In this document: one piece after another, positions 50,922 to 59,930 of the stretch | How the letters are laid out: the number at the start of each line of letters is the position of its first letter | Numbering within the stretch: the stretch's first letter is position 1 | Assembly: GCA_005884685.1 (NCBI GenBank) | Contig: VBAH01000072.1 | Location: 1 to 64,000 of the forward strand | DNA: 64,000 nt | Origin: Alphaproteobacteria bacterium | Lineage (GTDB): Bacteria; Pseudomonadota; Alphaproteobacteria; Rhizobiales; Xanthobacteraceae | Reading direction: 5' to 3' | Notes under the pieces: generated by a model | The model's input: the letters and a program-made list of their open reading frames with translations, nothing else | Told to the model about the DNA's origin: nothing | Databases searched by the model: none | Position numbers and translations under genes: made by a program

Positions 50922-53834
50922 CTACGCGAACAGGAAGTCGCTGGCATGCAGGCTGCTCGCGGTCACGTGCTGCAGCGTGAGCGTGTCGGTGCCGTGGGTG
51001 ATCACGGTATCGGTACCGACCTGCGTCATCGCGGCCTGCACCGCCGCGAAGTTCGCGAACACCGTGTGGTCGAACTCGATATGGTCGGGCCCGTTCCCGA
51101 AGTCGGTCACGATGTCGTTGCCGAAGTGCGGACCGAACACGAAGGTATCGCCTCCGTTTCCGCCGGTCAGGATGTCGTTGCCGTCTCCGGCGTTGAGCGT
51201 GTCCTTGCCGTTGCCGCCGTTGAGGGTGTCGTCCCCGGCGCTTCCTGTCAGGTTGTCCTGGCCGTTGCCGCCGTTGAGGACCACGCCAATGGAGGCGACC
51301 GTTACGTGAACGTTCGCCGTCTCGGTGACGCCGCCGGAGGTCACCGTATAGGTGAAGCTGTCGGCTCCAGTGTAGCCCGTGGTGGGCGTATAGACCACGA
51401 AGTCGTCCGTCGCGTCGCCCGGTGTGCCGTTGTCGCTGATCACCGCCGTCCCGTGCGAGGGCGTCGTGACCGCAGTGATGGCGCGCCCGGCATTCTCGAA
51501 TGTATCGTTCGCCAGCAGGGCAAGGCTGTTCGCGCCCGAGTTCTCGTTCACCGTGACGCTGTCATCGACGATGTCGGCGACCGCACTGATGCTGATCGAT
51601 GCGGTGGCGGCGGCGCTGCTGGCCATGCCATCGGAGGCTTTGTACGTGAAGCTGTCGGCCCCGTTGTAGTCGGCAGTCTGCTGGAAATAGACCGTCGCGC
51701 TGTTCCCGGATCCCGGGATGACGTCATTGACCGCAAGCGCCGATCCGCCGACCGCCGTCAGGAACAATTGTCCATGTCCGGCGAGCGAGGCGAGCACGAA
51801 GCTCAAGGCGTCCCCGTCGACATCAGCGCCGCTGAGCGTGATCGCGATGCGCGGTGAGGCATCTTCGGCTCCCGACGCCGATGTCGCATTCGCGGTCGGC
51901 GTGTCGTTGACCGGCGCGACATTGATCGTGAGCTGGTCCTGATCCTGTTCGTCAGCCGGACCGCCGGTCAGGCCGGGATCGTTCCCGGTATGGCCATTAT
52001 CGTTCGTGGTAACCGTCAGCGTGTCGGCGCCGTTGAAGTTCGCATTGCCGAGATAGGTAATCGACGCCACAGCCGCGTTGAGGTCGTTCGTCGTCCCGCT
52101 GAACGTCATCGACGCATCGGCGGTGCCGTCACCCGTGCTGAAGCTCAGCCCACTGGTGCTCCCCAGCGTAAGGACGCCATGCGCGGCCGACAGGGTGACG
52201 GTCAACGATTGCGCCGCGCTGGCGGGATCGGCATCGGCGTCCGAGATCGAGATGCCGGTGATCGCGATCGGCGTGTCTTCGTTTCCGCCCGGGTTGCTGG
52301 CCGGAAGATGGTTTACCGGTGCATCGTTGACCGCATCGATGGTGATCGTCGTGGTGCCGGTGTTCTGGCCCTGGCCGGCGGGAACGTTGAGCGAGCCGTC
52401 GCTCACCGTCCAGGTCAGGGTGCGCGTGTCGTTGTTTCCGTAGTTGGTCGGATTGTCGCCCGTCGCGAAGTAGCCGAGCGCGGACATCACCGTGTTGTAA
52501 TGCGCGATCGTGTCGTAGCCGGACAGCGTCAGCTTTTCGCTGCCGCTGTCGTAGCTGACGATGATGTTAGTGCCGGTGAACATGCCGCTGGTAAGCTGCG
52601 TCGATCCATCCAGCACGAAGAGGTGATCGTCCGTGCTGCTGGTCTCGTTCGACGCGAAGGTCCCGCCGGTGATCTGGATCACCGCGCCGGCATAATATCC
52701 GCCGTCGTCGCTGCTGGAGAATGAGCCCGCGGCCGCAATCGCGCTGCCCTGCTCGACCGCGTGTGTGCCCGGGTTGGTGAGCGAAAGAACGGGCAACTCG
52801 TTCCAGACCGACGCGCCGGGATGAGAGCCGTTACCGGCCGGCGTGGTTCCTTCGAGCTGGTTCAGCGTGTAGCTCGTCACCAGGCTGTCGAAGGTGTGCC
52901 CGTCGGCGCTGAGCTGATAGACGAGGATGTGGTTTGCGTTCGGGGTCGGATCGTTCGGATAGCCGCCGCCACCCGGCGCATCGTAATAGGCGGTCGAGAT
53001 GTAAAGCTGCTGCGTGACCGGGTCGAGCGACAGGCCGGCCGGCACGCCGATGTAGAGATTGTCGAGATCGGCGATCTTGGTCGCCGTGCCGCCGGCAATC
53101 GACATGTACCAGACGTGGCCCTGCCCCGGATCGGCCAGGTCGAGGGTCGTGAAGTAGAGCAGTCCTTTCGCATCGTCGACCGCGATGTTGCCGATCAGGC
53201 CGTTGCTCGAATCTGCGGGGAACTGGCTGTCGTCGGTCAGCTTGGTGACGGTGGGATTCGCCGCCGTGTAGTCGCTGACGACATAGATCGCGTTGGTCGC
53301 CGCGAAGGGCGCGAAGGAATAGTTGTTGTCCCAGTCGGTGTAGTAAAGCTTGTGGGTGGCGGTATCGATCTCGAAAGTGGTCGCGTTGACATAGTTTCCG
53401 CCCGTCGACGTCCCCGTGACCAGAAAACTCGGGGTCTGATCGAACGCCGCGGTCGCATCGAGCATGCCGGTCATCGGATCGTAGTTGATCTTGACGATGC
53501 CGGTGTGATCGAGGTCGGTATCCCACCGGCCGGCAAATAGAACGTGATTGGTCGGATCGACAGCCAGTGCGTTGGTAAGTTCACCGAGCGAAGAATCAGA
53601 GACTTGAATGGTGCTGATCAGGGCGTTGTCGTTGATCCGATACGAGCTGATCGAGGTGAAGTCGCCGTTGACGATGAAGTAATATCCGGCCGCGGTGTCG
53701 ACGCCGATCGTCAAGCCGGCCTGGCTGGTCGGGCCGACTTGCGTGATCGATGAGCCATCTGAATTGAAGTAACCGGCGAGCTGCCCGTCGCCGGAATCAA
53801 GCGTCGTGTACCAGAGCTGACCGGTCACCGTCAT
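50922..53834 (-). CDS. Large RTX/cadherin-like secreted calcium-binding protein
   Basis: 970 residues without an N-terminal signal, as expected for type I secretion. Residues 1 to about 320 form repeated strands with ILVYQLSADG-like and NIAVDDAKGLLYFTT-like blades, probably a beta-propeller. Several Ig/cadherin-like domains follow, joined by VNDAPVN- and VNDTPTA-type linkers (about 500-850). Next is an RTX calcium roll with GSAGDDTLNGGNGKDTLNAG and GDGNDILTGGNGGDTFVFG. The C-terminal region ends HASDFLFA, a type I secretion signal pattern. ATG 53834 follows GGGAGGATTGCATC, better than the ATG at 53852. No type I secretion genes are in the window. A surface or matrix role is inference. Confidence 0.88.
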   Translation of the reverse strand: MTVTGQLWYTTLDSGDGQLAGYFNSDGSSITQVGPTSQAGLTIGVDTAAGYYFIVNGDFTSISSYRINDNALISTIQVSDSSLGELTNALAVDPTNHVLFAGRWDTDLDHTGIVKINYDPMTGMLDATAAFDQTPSFLVTGTSTGGNYVNATTFEIDTATHKLYYTDWDNNYSFAPFAATNAIYVVSDYTAANPTVTKLTDDSQFPADSSNGLIGNIAVDDAKGLLYFTTLDLADPGQGHVWYMSIAGGTATKIADLDNLYIGVPAGLSLDPVTQQLYISTAYYDAPGGGGYPNDPTPNANHILVYQLSADGHTFDSLVTSYTLNQLEGTTPAGNGSHPGASVWNELPVLSLTNPGTHAVEQGSAIAAAGSFSSSDDGGYYAGAVIQITGGTFASNETSSTDDHLFVLDGSTQLTSGMFTGTNIIVSYDSGSEKLTLSGYDTIAHYNTVMSALGYFATGDNPTNYGNNDTRTLTWTVSDGSLNVPAGQGQNTGTTTITIDAVNDAPVNHLPASNPGGNEDTPIAITGISISDADADPASAAQSLTVTLSAAHGVLTLGSTSGLSFSTGDGTADASMTFSGTTNDLNAAVASITYLGNANFNGADTLTVTTNDNGHTGNDPGLTGGPADEQDQDQLTINVAPVNDTPTANATSASGAEDASPRIAITLSGADVDGDALSFVLASLAGHGQLFLTAVGGSALAVNDVIPGSGNSATVYFQQTADYNGADSFTYKASDGMASSAAATASISISAVADIVDDSVTVNENSGANSLALLANDTFENAGRAITAVTTPSHGTAVISDNGTPGDATDDFVVYTPTTGYTGADSFTYTVTSGGVTETANVHVTVASIGVVLNGGNGQDNLTGSAGDDTLNGGNGKDTLNAGDGNDILTGGNGGDTFVFGPHFGNDIVTDFGNGPDHIEFDHTVFANFAAVQAAMTQVGTDTVITHGTDTLTLQHVTASSLHASDFLFA

Positions 53835-53931
53835 GATGCAATCCTCCCGCATGCCGCGCGCGAGCGCGTGCCTTGATGAAAAGCCGCCGTGCCATCCCGA
53901 TTTTCGCCCGCGTCATCTTGAAGGGAGATTT

Positions 53932-53971
53932 GTGTCATTTGCAAGCCCGTGTTGTATCGGAACAATGACAC
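53932..53971. promoter_or_regulatory. 8-bp inverted repeat upstream of the RTX gene
   Basis: GTGTCATT (53932-53939) and AATGACAC (53964-53971) are exact reverse complements, 24 bases apart. They lie about 100 bases upstream of the RTX start. The two halves also resemble PHO half-sites in their TGACAC/GTGTCA cores, but the 11-base repeat pattern is absent. It may be an operator. The rest of the gap 53835-54087 shows no gene. Confidence 0.35.
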
Positions 53972-54087
53972 GCGAGGCGGACCGGGATGCGGCCATGGCA
54001 GATGGCGGAACTCAGGCAGGCGCGATCGCGTCAGTTTTCGTCACGCGCCGTAATCGGTCGAGACGGGCCATACCCGCCATGGCCGTG

Positions 54088-55611
54088 CTAGAACAGACTG
54101 CCCTGCCCTTCGGTGCTGCCATAGCGGCGCGAGCGCGGGCGGATCGGCTGGCGCGGCGTCACCGGCACGCCGTGCGCTTCCGTCGCGACCGCGGTCGCGC
54201 GCCCGTCGCTGAACTCGATGTCGAGTTGCTGGCCGGGGTTGATCGCCGATGCGCTGCGCAGCGGCGCGCCTTTGGGATCGCGCACCAGCGCAAAGCCCCG
54301 CGCCAGCACGCTTTGATACGAGAACGCCGCAAGCAGCTTGTCGGCGCGGTCGAGCGCCGCGAAGCGCCGCTCGGTCAACCGTGCCATCCCGACCGAGCCG
54401 CGCTCGAACAACGTGGCGACGCGCTCGCGGTCACGCACGATGCGCTGACGATGGGCCGCGAGGTTGGCCCGCACTGCCGCGGTCAGGCGCCCGCCCGCAT
54501 TGGTGAGCCGCTCGCGATCACGCCGGACACGGGAGCGCAGCAGCGGCGGGGTGAGGCGCGCGGCACAGCGCAGATACTGCTTGTAATGGATCTGCGCGTT
54601 GGCATGGAGCGCGCGCGGCAGCCGCTCGGAAAGTGAGTCCAGTTTCTGGCGTGGCAGCGCGAGCAGCTCATCGGCGGCCGGGAGCGCGCGCGCGGCCGCG
54701 CGCAACTCCGTGCGGCGCCCGTCCATCCCCCGCACCCAACCGGACAGCTGCCGCCGGGCGAGCGAGTCGATCCGCGTCAGCAGTTCGGAACGCACCGGCA
54801 CCGCGCACTCGGCGGCGGCCGTCGGCGTCGGGCAGCGCTTGTCGGAGGCAAAATCGATCAGCGTGATATCGGTCTCGTGGCCGACCGCAGAGATGAGCGG
54901 GATCATGCTCTCCGCCGCCGCGCGCACCACGATCTCCTCGTTGAACGACCAGAGGTCTTCGAGCGAGCCGCCGCCGCGCGCGACGATCAGCACGTCGGGC
55001 CGCGCGATGCGCCCGCCTTCGGGCAACGCATTGAAGCCGGCGATCGCGGCCGCGATCTCCCCGGCCGAGCCGTCGCCCTGCACGCGCACCGGCCACACCA
55101 GCACATGGCGCGGGAAGCGGTCGGCGAGTCGGTGCAGGATGTCGCGGATCACCGCGCCGGTCGGCGAGGTGATCACGCCGATCACCGCCGGCAGGAACGG
55201 GATGAGCTGCTTGCGCGCCTCGTCGAACAGGCCCTCGGCCGCAAGCTTCTTCTTGCGCTCGTCGAGAAGCGCCATCAGCGCGCCGACGCCGGCCGGTTCG
55301 AGGCTCTCGATGACGATCTGGTAGGAGGAGCGGCCCGGGTAGGTCGTGAGCCGCCCGGTTGCGATCACCTCCAGGCCTTCCTCCGGCTTGAAGCGGATGC
55401 GGCCGAAGGCGGTGCGCCAGATCACCGCGTCGATCTTGGCGCCCTCGTCCTTCAGGGCGAAGTAGCAATGTCCGGAGGAATGCGGCCCGCGATAGCCCGT
55501 GATCTCGCCGCGCACGCGCACGAAGCCGTAGGCATCCTCCACGGTGCGCTTGAGCGCCACGGAAAGCTCGGAGACGGTCCATTCCGGAATGTTGACGCGG
55601 GGTTCGTTCAT
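54088..55611 (-). CDS. xseA: Exodeoxyribonuclease VII large subunit
   Basis: 507 residues; degrades single-stranded DNA with the small subunit XseB. An N-terminal OB fold ([40 protein letters not shown]) precedes the nuclease domain: [40 protein letters not shown] and [15 protein letters not shown] with catalytic Asp/His residues. A long coiled coil follows, and a conserved end ([11 protein letters not shown]). ATG 55611 is the family start. It is divergent from the small-membrane-protein operon. xseB is not in the window. Confidence 0.96.
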   Translation of the reverse strand: MNEPRVNIPEWTVSELSVALKRTVEDAYGFVRVRGEITGYRGPHSSGHCYFALKDEGAKIDAVIWRTAFGRIRFKPEEGLEVIATGRLTTYPGRSSYQIVIESLEPAGVGALMALLDERKKKLAAEGLFDEARKQLIPFLPAVIGVITSPTGAVIRDILHRLADRFPRHVLVWPVRVQGDGSAGEIAAAIAGFNALPEGGRIARPDVLIVARGGGSLEDLWSFNEEIVVRAAAESMIPLISAVGHETDITLIDFASDKRCPTPTAAAECAVPVRSELLTRIDSLARRQLSGWVRGMDGRRTELRAAARALPAADELLALPRQKLDSLSERLPRALHANAQIHYKQYLRCAARLTPPLLRSRVRRDRERLTNAGGRLTAAVRANLAAHRQRIVRDRERVATLFERGSVGMARLTERRFAALDRADKLLAAFSYQSVLARGFALVRDPKGAPLRSASAINPGQQLDIEFSDGRATAVATEAHGVPVTPRQPIRPRSRRYGSTEGQGSLF

Positions 55612-55711
55612 TGTGGTTTCAATAGCGGTTTCTGGACGATTCCGGCAGTGCAATTTGCCGCGAAACCCGAGGCGGGGTTATGCCATATAGTCAGGCATTG
55701 GGCCGACTCTC

Positions 55712-55912
55712 ATGCATCCTGTCGTCGCATTTCTGCTCAACTCGTTCGCGCTGTACGCGGCGGTCGGCGGCGTGACGGCGCTGGCGTTCGTCACCTTCGG
55801 CGTGACGCGGGTGCAGCCGGCGCCGGTCAGTCTCGGGGCGCGCATCCTGATCCTGCCCGGCGTGGCGGCGTTGTGGCCCTACGTCCTCATCCGCTGGATC
55901 AGGGTCCGATGA
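55712..55912 (+). CDS. Small two-helix membrane protein, first gene of the Rieske operon
   Basis: 66 residues with two hydrophobic segments (AFLLNSFALYAAVGGVTALA and ARILILPGVAALWPYVLI) and a basic end (RWIRVR). I do not know the family. It overlaps the next small gene (ATGA at 55909-55912), which in turn overlaps the ferric-reductase/Rieske gene, so the three are translated together. A -10-like CATATAGT at 55684-55691 lies 20 bases upstream. It probably assists the redox protein in the membrane; inference. Confidence 0.7.
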   Translation: MHPVVAFLLNSFALYAAVGGVTALAFVTFGVTRVQPAPVSLGARILILPGVAALWPYVLIRWIRVR

Positions 55913-56076
55913 CGCGAGGTCATCGCACGGTCCATCGATTGCTGTGGCCGGTGCTGGCCGTGCTGGTCGCGCTCGGCTTCACCATGGCGTTGGTCAAGCG
56001 CCCGCCGCCCGAGCCGCCCGCCAATAGCGCGTCGAAGACGCGCCTGAACGCGCTTATGCCGGAGCCACGCCAATGA
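55909..56076 (+). CDS. Small single-helix membrane protein, second gene of the Rieske operon
   Basis: 55 residues. A basic N-terminus (MTRGHRTVHRLL) and one helix (WPVLAVLVALGFTMALV) are followed by a Pro-rich end that faces the periplasm. Too short for many gene finders. It starts inside the stop of the first gene (AGGG site five bases before) and ends inside the start of the Rieske gene. The strict stop/start overlaps on both sides are the main evidence that it is real. The function is unknown. Confidence 0.7.
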   Translation: MTRGHRTVHRLLWPVLAVLVALGFTMALVKRPPPEPPANSASKTRLNALMPEPRQ

Positions 56077-57116
56077 GCGCCGGCTTCTCTGCGGTGCAGT
56101 GGAACCGGCGCAAAATCCTCTACGATGCGATCCTGATTGCCGGCGTCGTGGTGTTCATCGCCACGTTCATGACGGTGGGCGCGCTGCGCAATCCGCCCGC
56201 CGATCAACCGGCCTGGATCAACCTGCGGATCAAGGCGTTCGGCACCTGTGCGTTCACGATGCTGACCGTCATCCTGATGATCGGGCCGCTAGCGCGGCTT
56301 TCGCCGCGCTTCCTGCCGCTGCTCTACAATCGCCGCCATTTCGGCGTCCTGACATTTTTCGTTGCGCTGCTGCATGCATTGTCGGTGGTCGATTGGTTCT
56401 CGGTGCAGGGCGCGATGGGCGATCTCGTCACCGAAATGACGGCGAGCCCGAACTACGCCAAATTCATCGGCTTTCCGATCAAGGCGCTCGGGCTCACCGG
56501 GCTCTCGATCCTGTTCCTGCTCGCCGCAACCAGCCACGATTTCTGGCTCGCCTTCCTCACACCGCGCGTCTGGAAGGCGCTGCACATGACGCTCTACGTC
56601 GCCTACGGCGTGCTGGTGATGCATGTCGCGCTCGGTGCGATGCAGGAGGACCAGCGCATCCACATCCCGATCCTGCTCGGCGGATCGTTTGCCATGGTGA
56701 CCGCGCTGCATCTCGCCGCGGCGTGGCGCGAACGGCAGTGGAAGGCGGACCGCGCCGTCCTGCTCTACCCCGAGAACTGGATCGCGGTCGGGCCTCCGGA
56801 CTCGATCCCGGACCAGCGCGCGCGCATCGTCGCGGCGCCAAACGGCGAGCGCATCGCGGTGTTCCGCGACGGCAATCAGATCGGCGCGCTGACCAATGTC
56901 TGCGCGCACCAGAACGGTCCGATCGGCGAGGGCCGCATCATCGACGGCTGCGTCACCTGCCCATGGCACGGCTATGAGTACCGGCTGGAGGACGGCCGCG
57001 CGCCGCCGCCGTTCACCGAAAAGCTTGCGACCTATCGCGTGCGGCTGCGCGACGGCGTGATCGAGGTCGACCCGAACGCGCTGCCGGCGGGCACCAAAGC
57101 CGCGATCATCCTGTAG
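56073..57116 (+). CDS. Ferric-reductase-like membrane domain fused to a Rieske 2Fe-2S domain
   Basis: 347 residues. The first 220 residues hold about six helices of the ferric-reductase (FRD) type, with His pairs H89/H101 and H171/H184 at 12-13-residue spacing, fit to hold two hemes. The C-terminal domain (about 232-340) is a Rieske cluster: C277-A-H279 and C293-VTC296-PWH299, with [13 protein letters not shown] between. Electrons could pass between the cluster and hemes across the membrane. The ATG overlaps the previous small gene. Its stop codon is in a REP palindrome. The partner and substrate are not known; an MsrQ-like or nitric-oxide/sulfite-linked role cannot be distinguished. Confidence 0.88.
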   Translation: MSAGFSAVQWNRRKILYDAILIAGVVVFIATFMTVGALRNPPADQPAWINLRIKAFGTCAFTMLTVILMIGPLARLSPRFLPLLYNRRHFGVLTFFVALLHALSVVDWFSVQGAMGDLVTEMTASPNYAKFIGFPIKALGLTGLSILFLLAATSHDFWLAFLTPRVWKALHMTLYVAYGVLVMHVALGAMQEDQRIHIPILLGGSFAMVTALHLAAAWRERQWKADRAVLLYPENWIAVGPPDSIPDQRARIVAAPNGERIAVFRDGNQIGALTNVCAHQNGPIGEGRIIDGCVTCPWHGYEYRLEDGRAPPPFTEKLATYRVRLRDGVIEVDPNALPAGTKAAIIL

Positions 57117-57198
57117 CCCGGATGAAGCGAAGCGAAATCCGGGGGCGTCAGATCATGTGGGACTAAACCCGCATTACGCTGCGCTCCATGCGGGCTAC
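57113..57198. repeat. REP pair upstream of purD
   Basis: Arm 1 from 57113 starts GTAGCCCGGATGAAGCGAAG; arm 2 (57168-57198) ends CTCCATGCGGGCTAC. Both match the REP pair beside the RAYT gene closely, including spacing class and orientation. Arm 1 contains the stop codon of the Rieske gene (57114-57116), so the insertion reached exactly the gene end. A short third fragment, TCCGGGCTAC, follows near 57206-57215. Confidence 0.85.
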
Positions 57199-57246
57199 GA
57201 GATCGTCCGGGCTACAACCGCTTCCGAATCCTGTTACATCCCACCC

Positions 57247-58527
57247 ATGAACATCCTCCTCCTCGGTTCGGGCGGACGCGAGCATGCCCTCGCCTGGAAG
57301 ATCGCCGCCTCGCCCCTTGTAACGAAGCTGTGGTGCGCGCCGGGCAATGCCGGGATCGCGCAGGAAGCCGAGTGCGTGCCGCTCGACCTCGCCGACCATG
57401 CCGCAGTGATCGCATTCTGCCAGGCGAGCAAGGTCGATTTCGTCGTGGTCGGGCCGGAGGCGCCGCTGGTCGCCGGCATCGTCGACGACCTGGAAGCCGC
57501 CGGCTTCAAGACCTTCGGACCGAACCAGTCGGCTGCGCGCCTCGAGGGCTCCAAGGGCTTCACCAAGGACCTGTGCAAGGCGCACAACATTCCGACCGCC
57601 GCGTACGAACGCTTCAAGGCGGCTGAGCCTGCAAAGGCCTACGCCCGCAGCCAGGCAAAGCCGATCGTGATCAAGGCGGACGGCCTCGCGGCAGGCAAGG
57701 GTGTGATCATCGCCGAGACGATCGCCGAGGCCGAAGCCGCAATCGACATGATGTTCTCCGGCGGACTTGGCGAGGCCGGCACCGAGGTTGTGATCGAGGA
57801 GTTTCTCGTTGGTGAGGAGGCCTCTTTCTTCGCGCTGTGCGATGGCGAGATTGCGATTGCGCTCGCCTCCGCGCAGGATCACAAGCGCGCCTTCGACGGC
57901 GACAAGGGCCCGAATACCGGAGGAATGGGCGCCTATTCGCCAGCGCCCGCGACGACGCCGGAGCTCACGCATCGCACGATGAAGGAGATCATCCAGCCCA
58001 CCGTGCGGGCGATGAAGGAGATGGACGCGCCGTTTCGTGGCGTGCTGTTCGCCGGACTGATGATCACGCAGCAGGGCCCGAAGCTGATCGAATACAACGT
58101 GCGCTTCGGCGATCCCGAATGTCAGGTATTGATGCTGCGGCTGATGTCGGATCTGGTGCCGTCGCTGATCGCGGCACGCGACGGGCAACTGAAGAATTTC
58201 GATCTGCGCTGGTATGACGACGCCGCGCTCGTCGTCGTGATGGCGAGCAAGGGCTACCCGGGCAGTTACCGCAAGGGGTCGGTGATCGAGGGACTTGGTG
58301 CGGCGAGCGCGGTCGAGGGTGTGGAAATTTTCCACGCCGGCACCAGGGCCGAGGGCGGCCGCATCACGGCCAATGGCGGCCGCGTGCTCGGCGTCGCTGC
58401 CACCGGCACGTCGGTGGCCGAGGCTCAAACGCGCGCCTACGCGGCGGTCGACAAGATCGACTGGCCGGAGGGTTTCTGCCGGCGGGATATCGGGTATCTT
58501 GCGGTGGAGCGGGAGAAAGCGTCGTGA
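57247..58527 (+). CDS. purD: Phosphoribosylamine-glycine ligase
   Basis: 426 residues; the second step of purine synthesis (GAR synthetase), an ATP-grasp enzyme. It starts [20 protein letters not shown]. It continues with [36 protein letters not shown] (ATP site), [20 protein letters not shown] and [19 protein letters not shown] 57247 is the family start; no ribosome site is visible, possibly because the REP insertion lies just upstream. It overlaps the start of the small VapB-like gene. Confidence 0.97.
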   Translation: MNILLLGSGGREHALAWKIAASPLVTKLWCAPGNAGIAQEAECVPLDLADHAAVIAFCQASKVDFVVVGPEAPLVAGIVDDLEAAGFKTFGPNQSAARLEGSKGFTKDLCKAHNIPTAAYERFKAAEPAKAYARSQAKPIVIKADGLAAGKGVIIAETIAEAEAAIDMMFSGGLGEAGTEVVIEEFLVGEEASFFALCDGEIAIALASAQDHKRAFDGDKGPNTGGMGAYSPAPATTPELTHRTMKEIIQPTVRAMKEMDAPFRGVLFAGLMITQQGPKLIEYNVRFGDPECQVLMLRLMSDLVPSLIAARDGQLKNFDLRWYDDAALVVVMASKGYPGSYRKGSVIEGLGAASAVEGVEIFHAGTRAEGGRITANGGRVLGVAATGTSVAEAQTRAYAAVDKIDWPEGFCRRDIGYLAVEREKAS

Positions 58528-58769
58528 TGAAACTTGCATCGAAACCGCGTCCTGGCCCTTACCGACCTCGAAAGCGCGGCATCCGGATAACGGATAAGGA
58601 GACTGAAGCTCTTATCCGAAAGCTGGCCGCAGTTACCGGAGAAACTATCGAGATTGCGGTTCTGAAGGCGGTCAATGAGAAACACAAGGCGCTCGATCAC
58701 TTGATGCGTCACCGCGTTGAATGGTCAAGACGGCGCCGACCGCGAAAGCCGCGCCCGATCGCAGTCTAG
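58527..58769 (+). CDS. VapB-like small protein without a toxin partner
   Basis: 80 residues. The core RITDKETEALIRKLAAVTGE followed by TIEIAVLKAVNEK resembles the Rv0623/VapB antitoxin family, which folds as a short DNA-binding and dimer domain. Instead of a toxin-binding tail it ends in an Arg-rich stretch (RRRRPRKPRP). No PIN-domain toxin follows; the next gene encodes a phosphotransferase. The ATG at 58527 overlaps the purD stop (TGATG) after GGGAGAAAG. The DNA is visibly lower in GC than its neighbours. An inverted repeat CGGATAAG / CTTATCCG lies inside (58591-58618). It is probably an acquired, orphan antitoxin-like regulator. Confidence 0.65.
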   Translation: MKLASKPRPGPYRPRKRGIRITDKETEALIRKLAAVTGETIEIAVLKAVNEKHKALDHLMRHRVEWSRRRRPRKPRPIAV

Positions 58770-58771
58770 CC

Positions 58772-59854
58772 ATGACCCAGATCGACCGGCAGGCGACCTA
58801 TACGGGCACCAAGGAGGTGGCGGCGCCGCTGCGCTTCGATGCCGCCCGACTGGAAGCATACCTCACGGCGAACGCACCCAGCTTCAAAGGTCCGCTGACA
58901 GTAAGGCAGTTCAAGGGCGGCCAATCGAACCCGACCTACTATCTCGAAACGCCCGCGCGCAGATACGTGCTGCGCAGAAAGCCGCCCGGAAAATTGCTCC
59001 CCTCTGCGCACGCAGTCGATCGCGAGTACAAGGTCATCAGCGCGCTCTCTGCCCAAGGCTTCCCGGTCGCCGAGCCGGTTGTCTACTGTGCCGACGAGAG
59101 CATCACGGGCACGGCGTTCTACGTGATGGGTTATGTCGAGGGCCGCGTGATTTGGGTGCCCGACATGCCGGGCTCGAACCCCGCCGAACGCGCCGCGGTG
59201 TTCGACGCCATGAACGCGACGCTTGCGCGGTTGCATTCCTATGACCCCGCGGCAGTCGGGCTCGCCGACTACGGCCGCGGCGAGAACTACGTCGCGCGTC
59301 AGGTCGACCGCTGGTCGAAGCAGTACCGCGCCTCCGAGACCGAGAAGATCGAGGAGATGGAGCGCATCATGGCATGGCTGCCGGGAAACCTGCCGCCGGC
59401 CGGCCCGGTGCGGTTGGTGCATGGCGACTACCGGCTCGACAACATGATTCTGCACCAAACCGAGCCGCGCGTCCTCGCGGTGCTCGACTGGGAACTGTCG
59501 ACACTCGGAGATCCGCTCGCCGACTTCACCTATCACTGCATGCAGTGGCACATGCCCCACTCGGACTCGAGCGCCGGTACCGGCTCGCTGGTCGGGCTCG
59601 ACCTCAAGGCGCTCGGCATTCCGGCGCTGTCGGATTACGTCGACGCCTACGTGGCGCGCACCGGTCTCGATCCGCGGCCGTATCTTGCGGTCTACTCGGC
59701 CTACAATTTCTTCCGCCTCGCTGCGATCCTGCAAGGAATCGTCGGACGCGTGCGCGACGGCACGGCGACCAATGAGAATGCACCCGCGCGCGCGCAAATG
59801 GTGCGGCCACTCGCCGCCACCGCCTGGGAGTTCGCCAAACAGGCGGGAGCATGA
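58772..59854 (+). CDS. Phosphotransferase family protein (ACAD10/11-like kinase domain)
   Basis: 360 residues of the aminoglycoside-phosphotransferase-like kinase fold. Motifs are VRQFKGGQSNPTYYLET (ATP loop), YVLRRKPPGKLLPSAH (Lys), RLVHGDYRLDNMILH (catalytic HGD) and VLAVLDWELSTLGDPLADF (metal-binding DWE). This is the subtype found next to acyl-CoA dehydrogenase as ACAD10/11, which phosphorylates 4-hydroxyacyl-CoA. That substrate is family inference; no dehydrogenase is nearby. The start is ATG 58772; 58721 is an alternative. The stop lies in a palindromic repeat. Confidence 0.9.
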   Translation: MTQIDRQATYTGTKEVAAPLRFDAARLEAYLTANAPSFKGPLTVRQFKGGQSNPTYYLETPARRYVLRRKPPGKLLPSAHAVDREYKVISALSAQGFPVAEPVVYCADESITGTAFYVMGYVEGRVIWVPDMPGSNPAERAAVFDAMNATLARLHSYDPAAVGLADYGRGENYVARQVDRWSKQYRASETEKIEEMERIMAWLPGNLPPAGPVRLVHGDYRLDNMILHQTEPRVLAVLDWELSTLGDPLADFTYHCMQWHMPHSDSSAGTGSLVGLDLKALGIPALSDYVDAYVARTGLDPRPYLAVYSAYNFFRLAAILQGIVGRVRDGTATNENAPARAQMVRPLAATAWEFAKQAGA

Positions 59855-59919
59855 TCCCGAAAAGCGTGTCCTCGACCCGATCGGGGATGGGTACCGGTTT
59901 TCGGAGCAAGATCATGCTC
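59847..59919. repeat. Palindromic repeat (GAGCATGATC...CCGGTTTTCGGA type)
   Basis: GAGCATGATC at 59847-59856 pairs with GATCATGCTC at 59910-59919, and CCGAAAA with TTTTCGG inside. The inner core GGTACCGGTTTTCGGAGCAA resembles a very common Hyphomicrobiales intergenic repeat. The left arm contains the stop codon of the phosphotransferase gene; the right arm ends 11 bases before the patatin GTG. Confidence 0.8.
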
Positions 59920-59930
59920 CATAACAAGTC

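Noticed and set aside
53932-53971. Second PHO box upstream of the RTX gene
   Set aside because: The GTGTCA elements are in inverted, not direct, arrangement and lack the 11-base periodicity.
57113-58769. Complete VapBC toxin-antitoxin module after purD
   Set aside because: Only a VapB-like frame is present; no PIN-domain toxin is found on either strand nearby.
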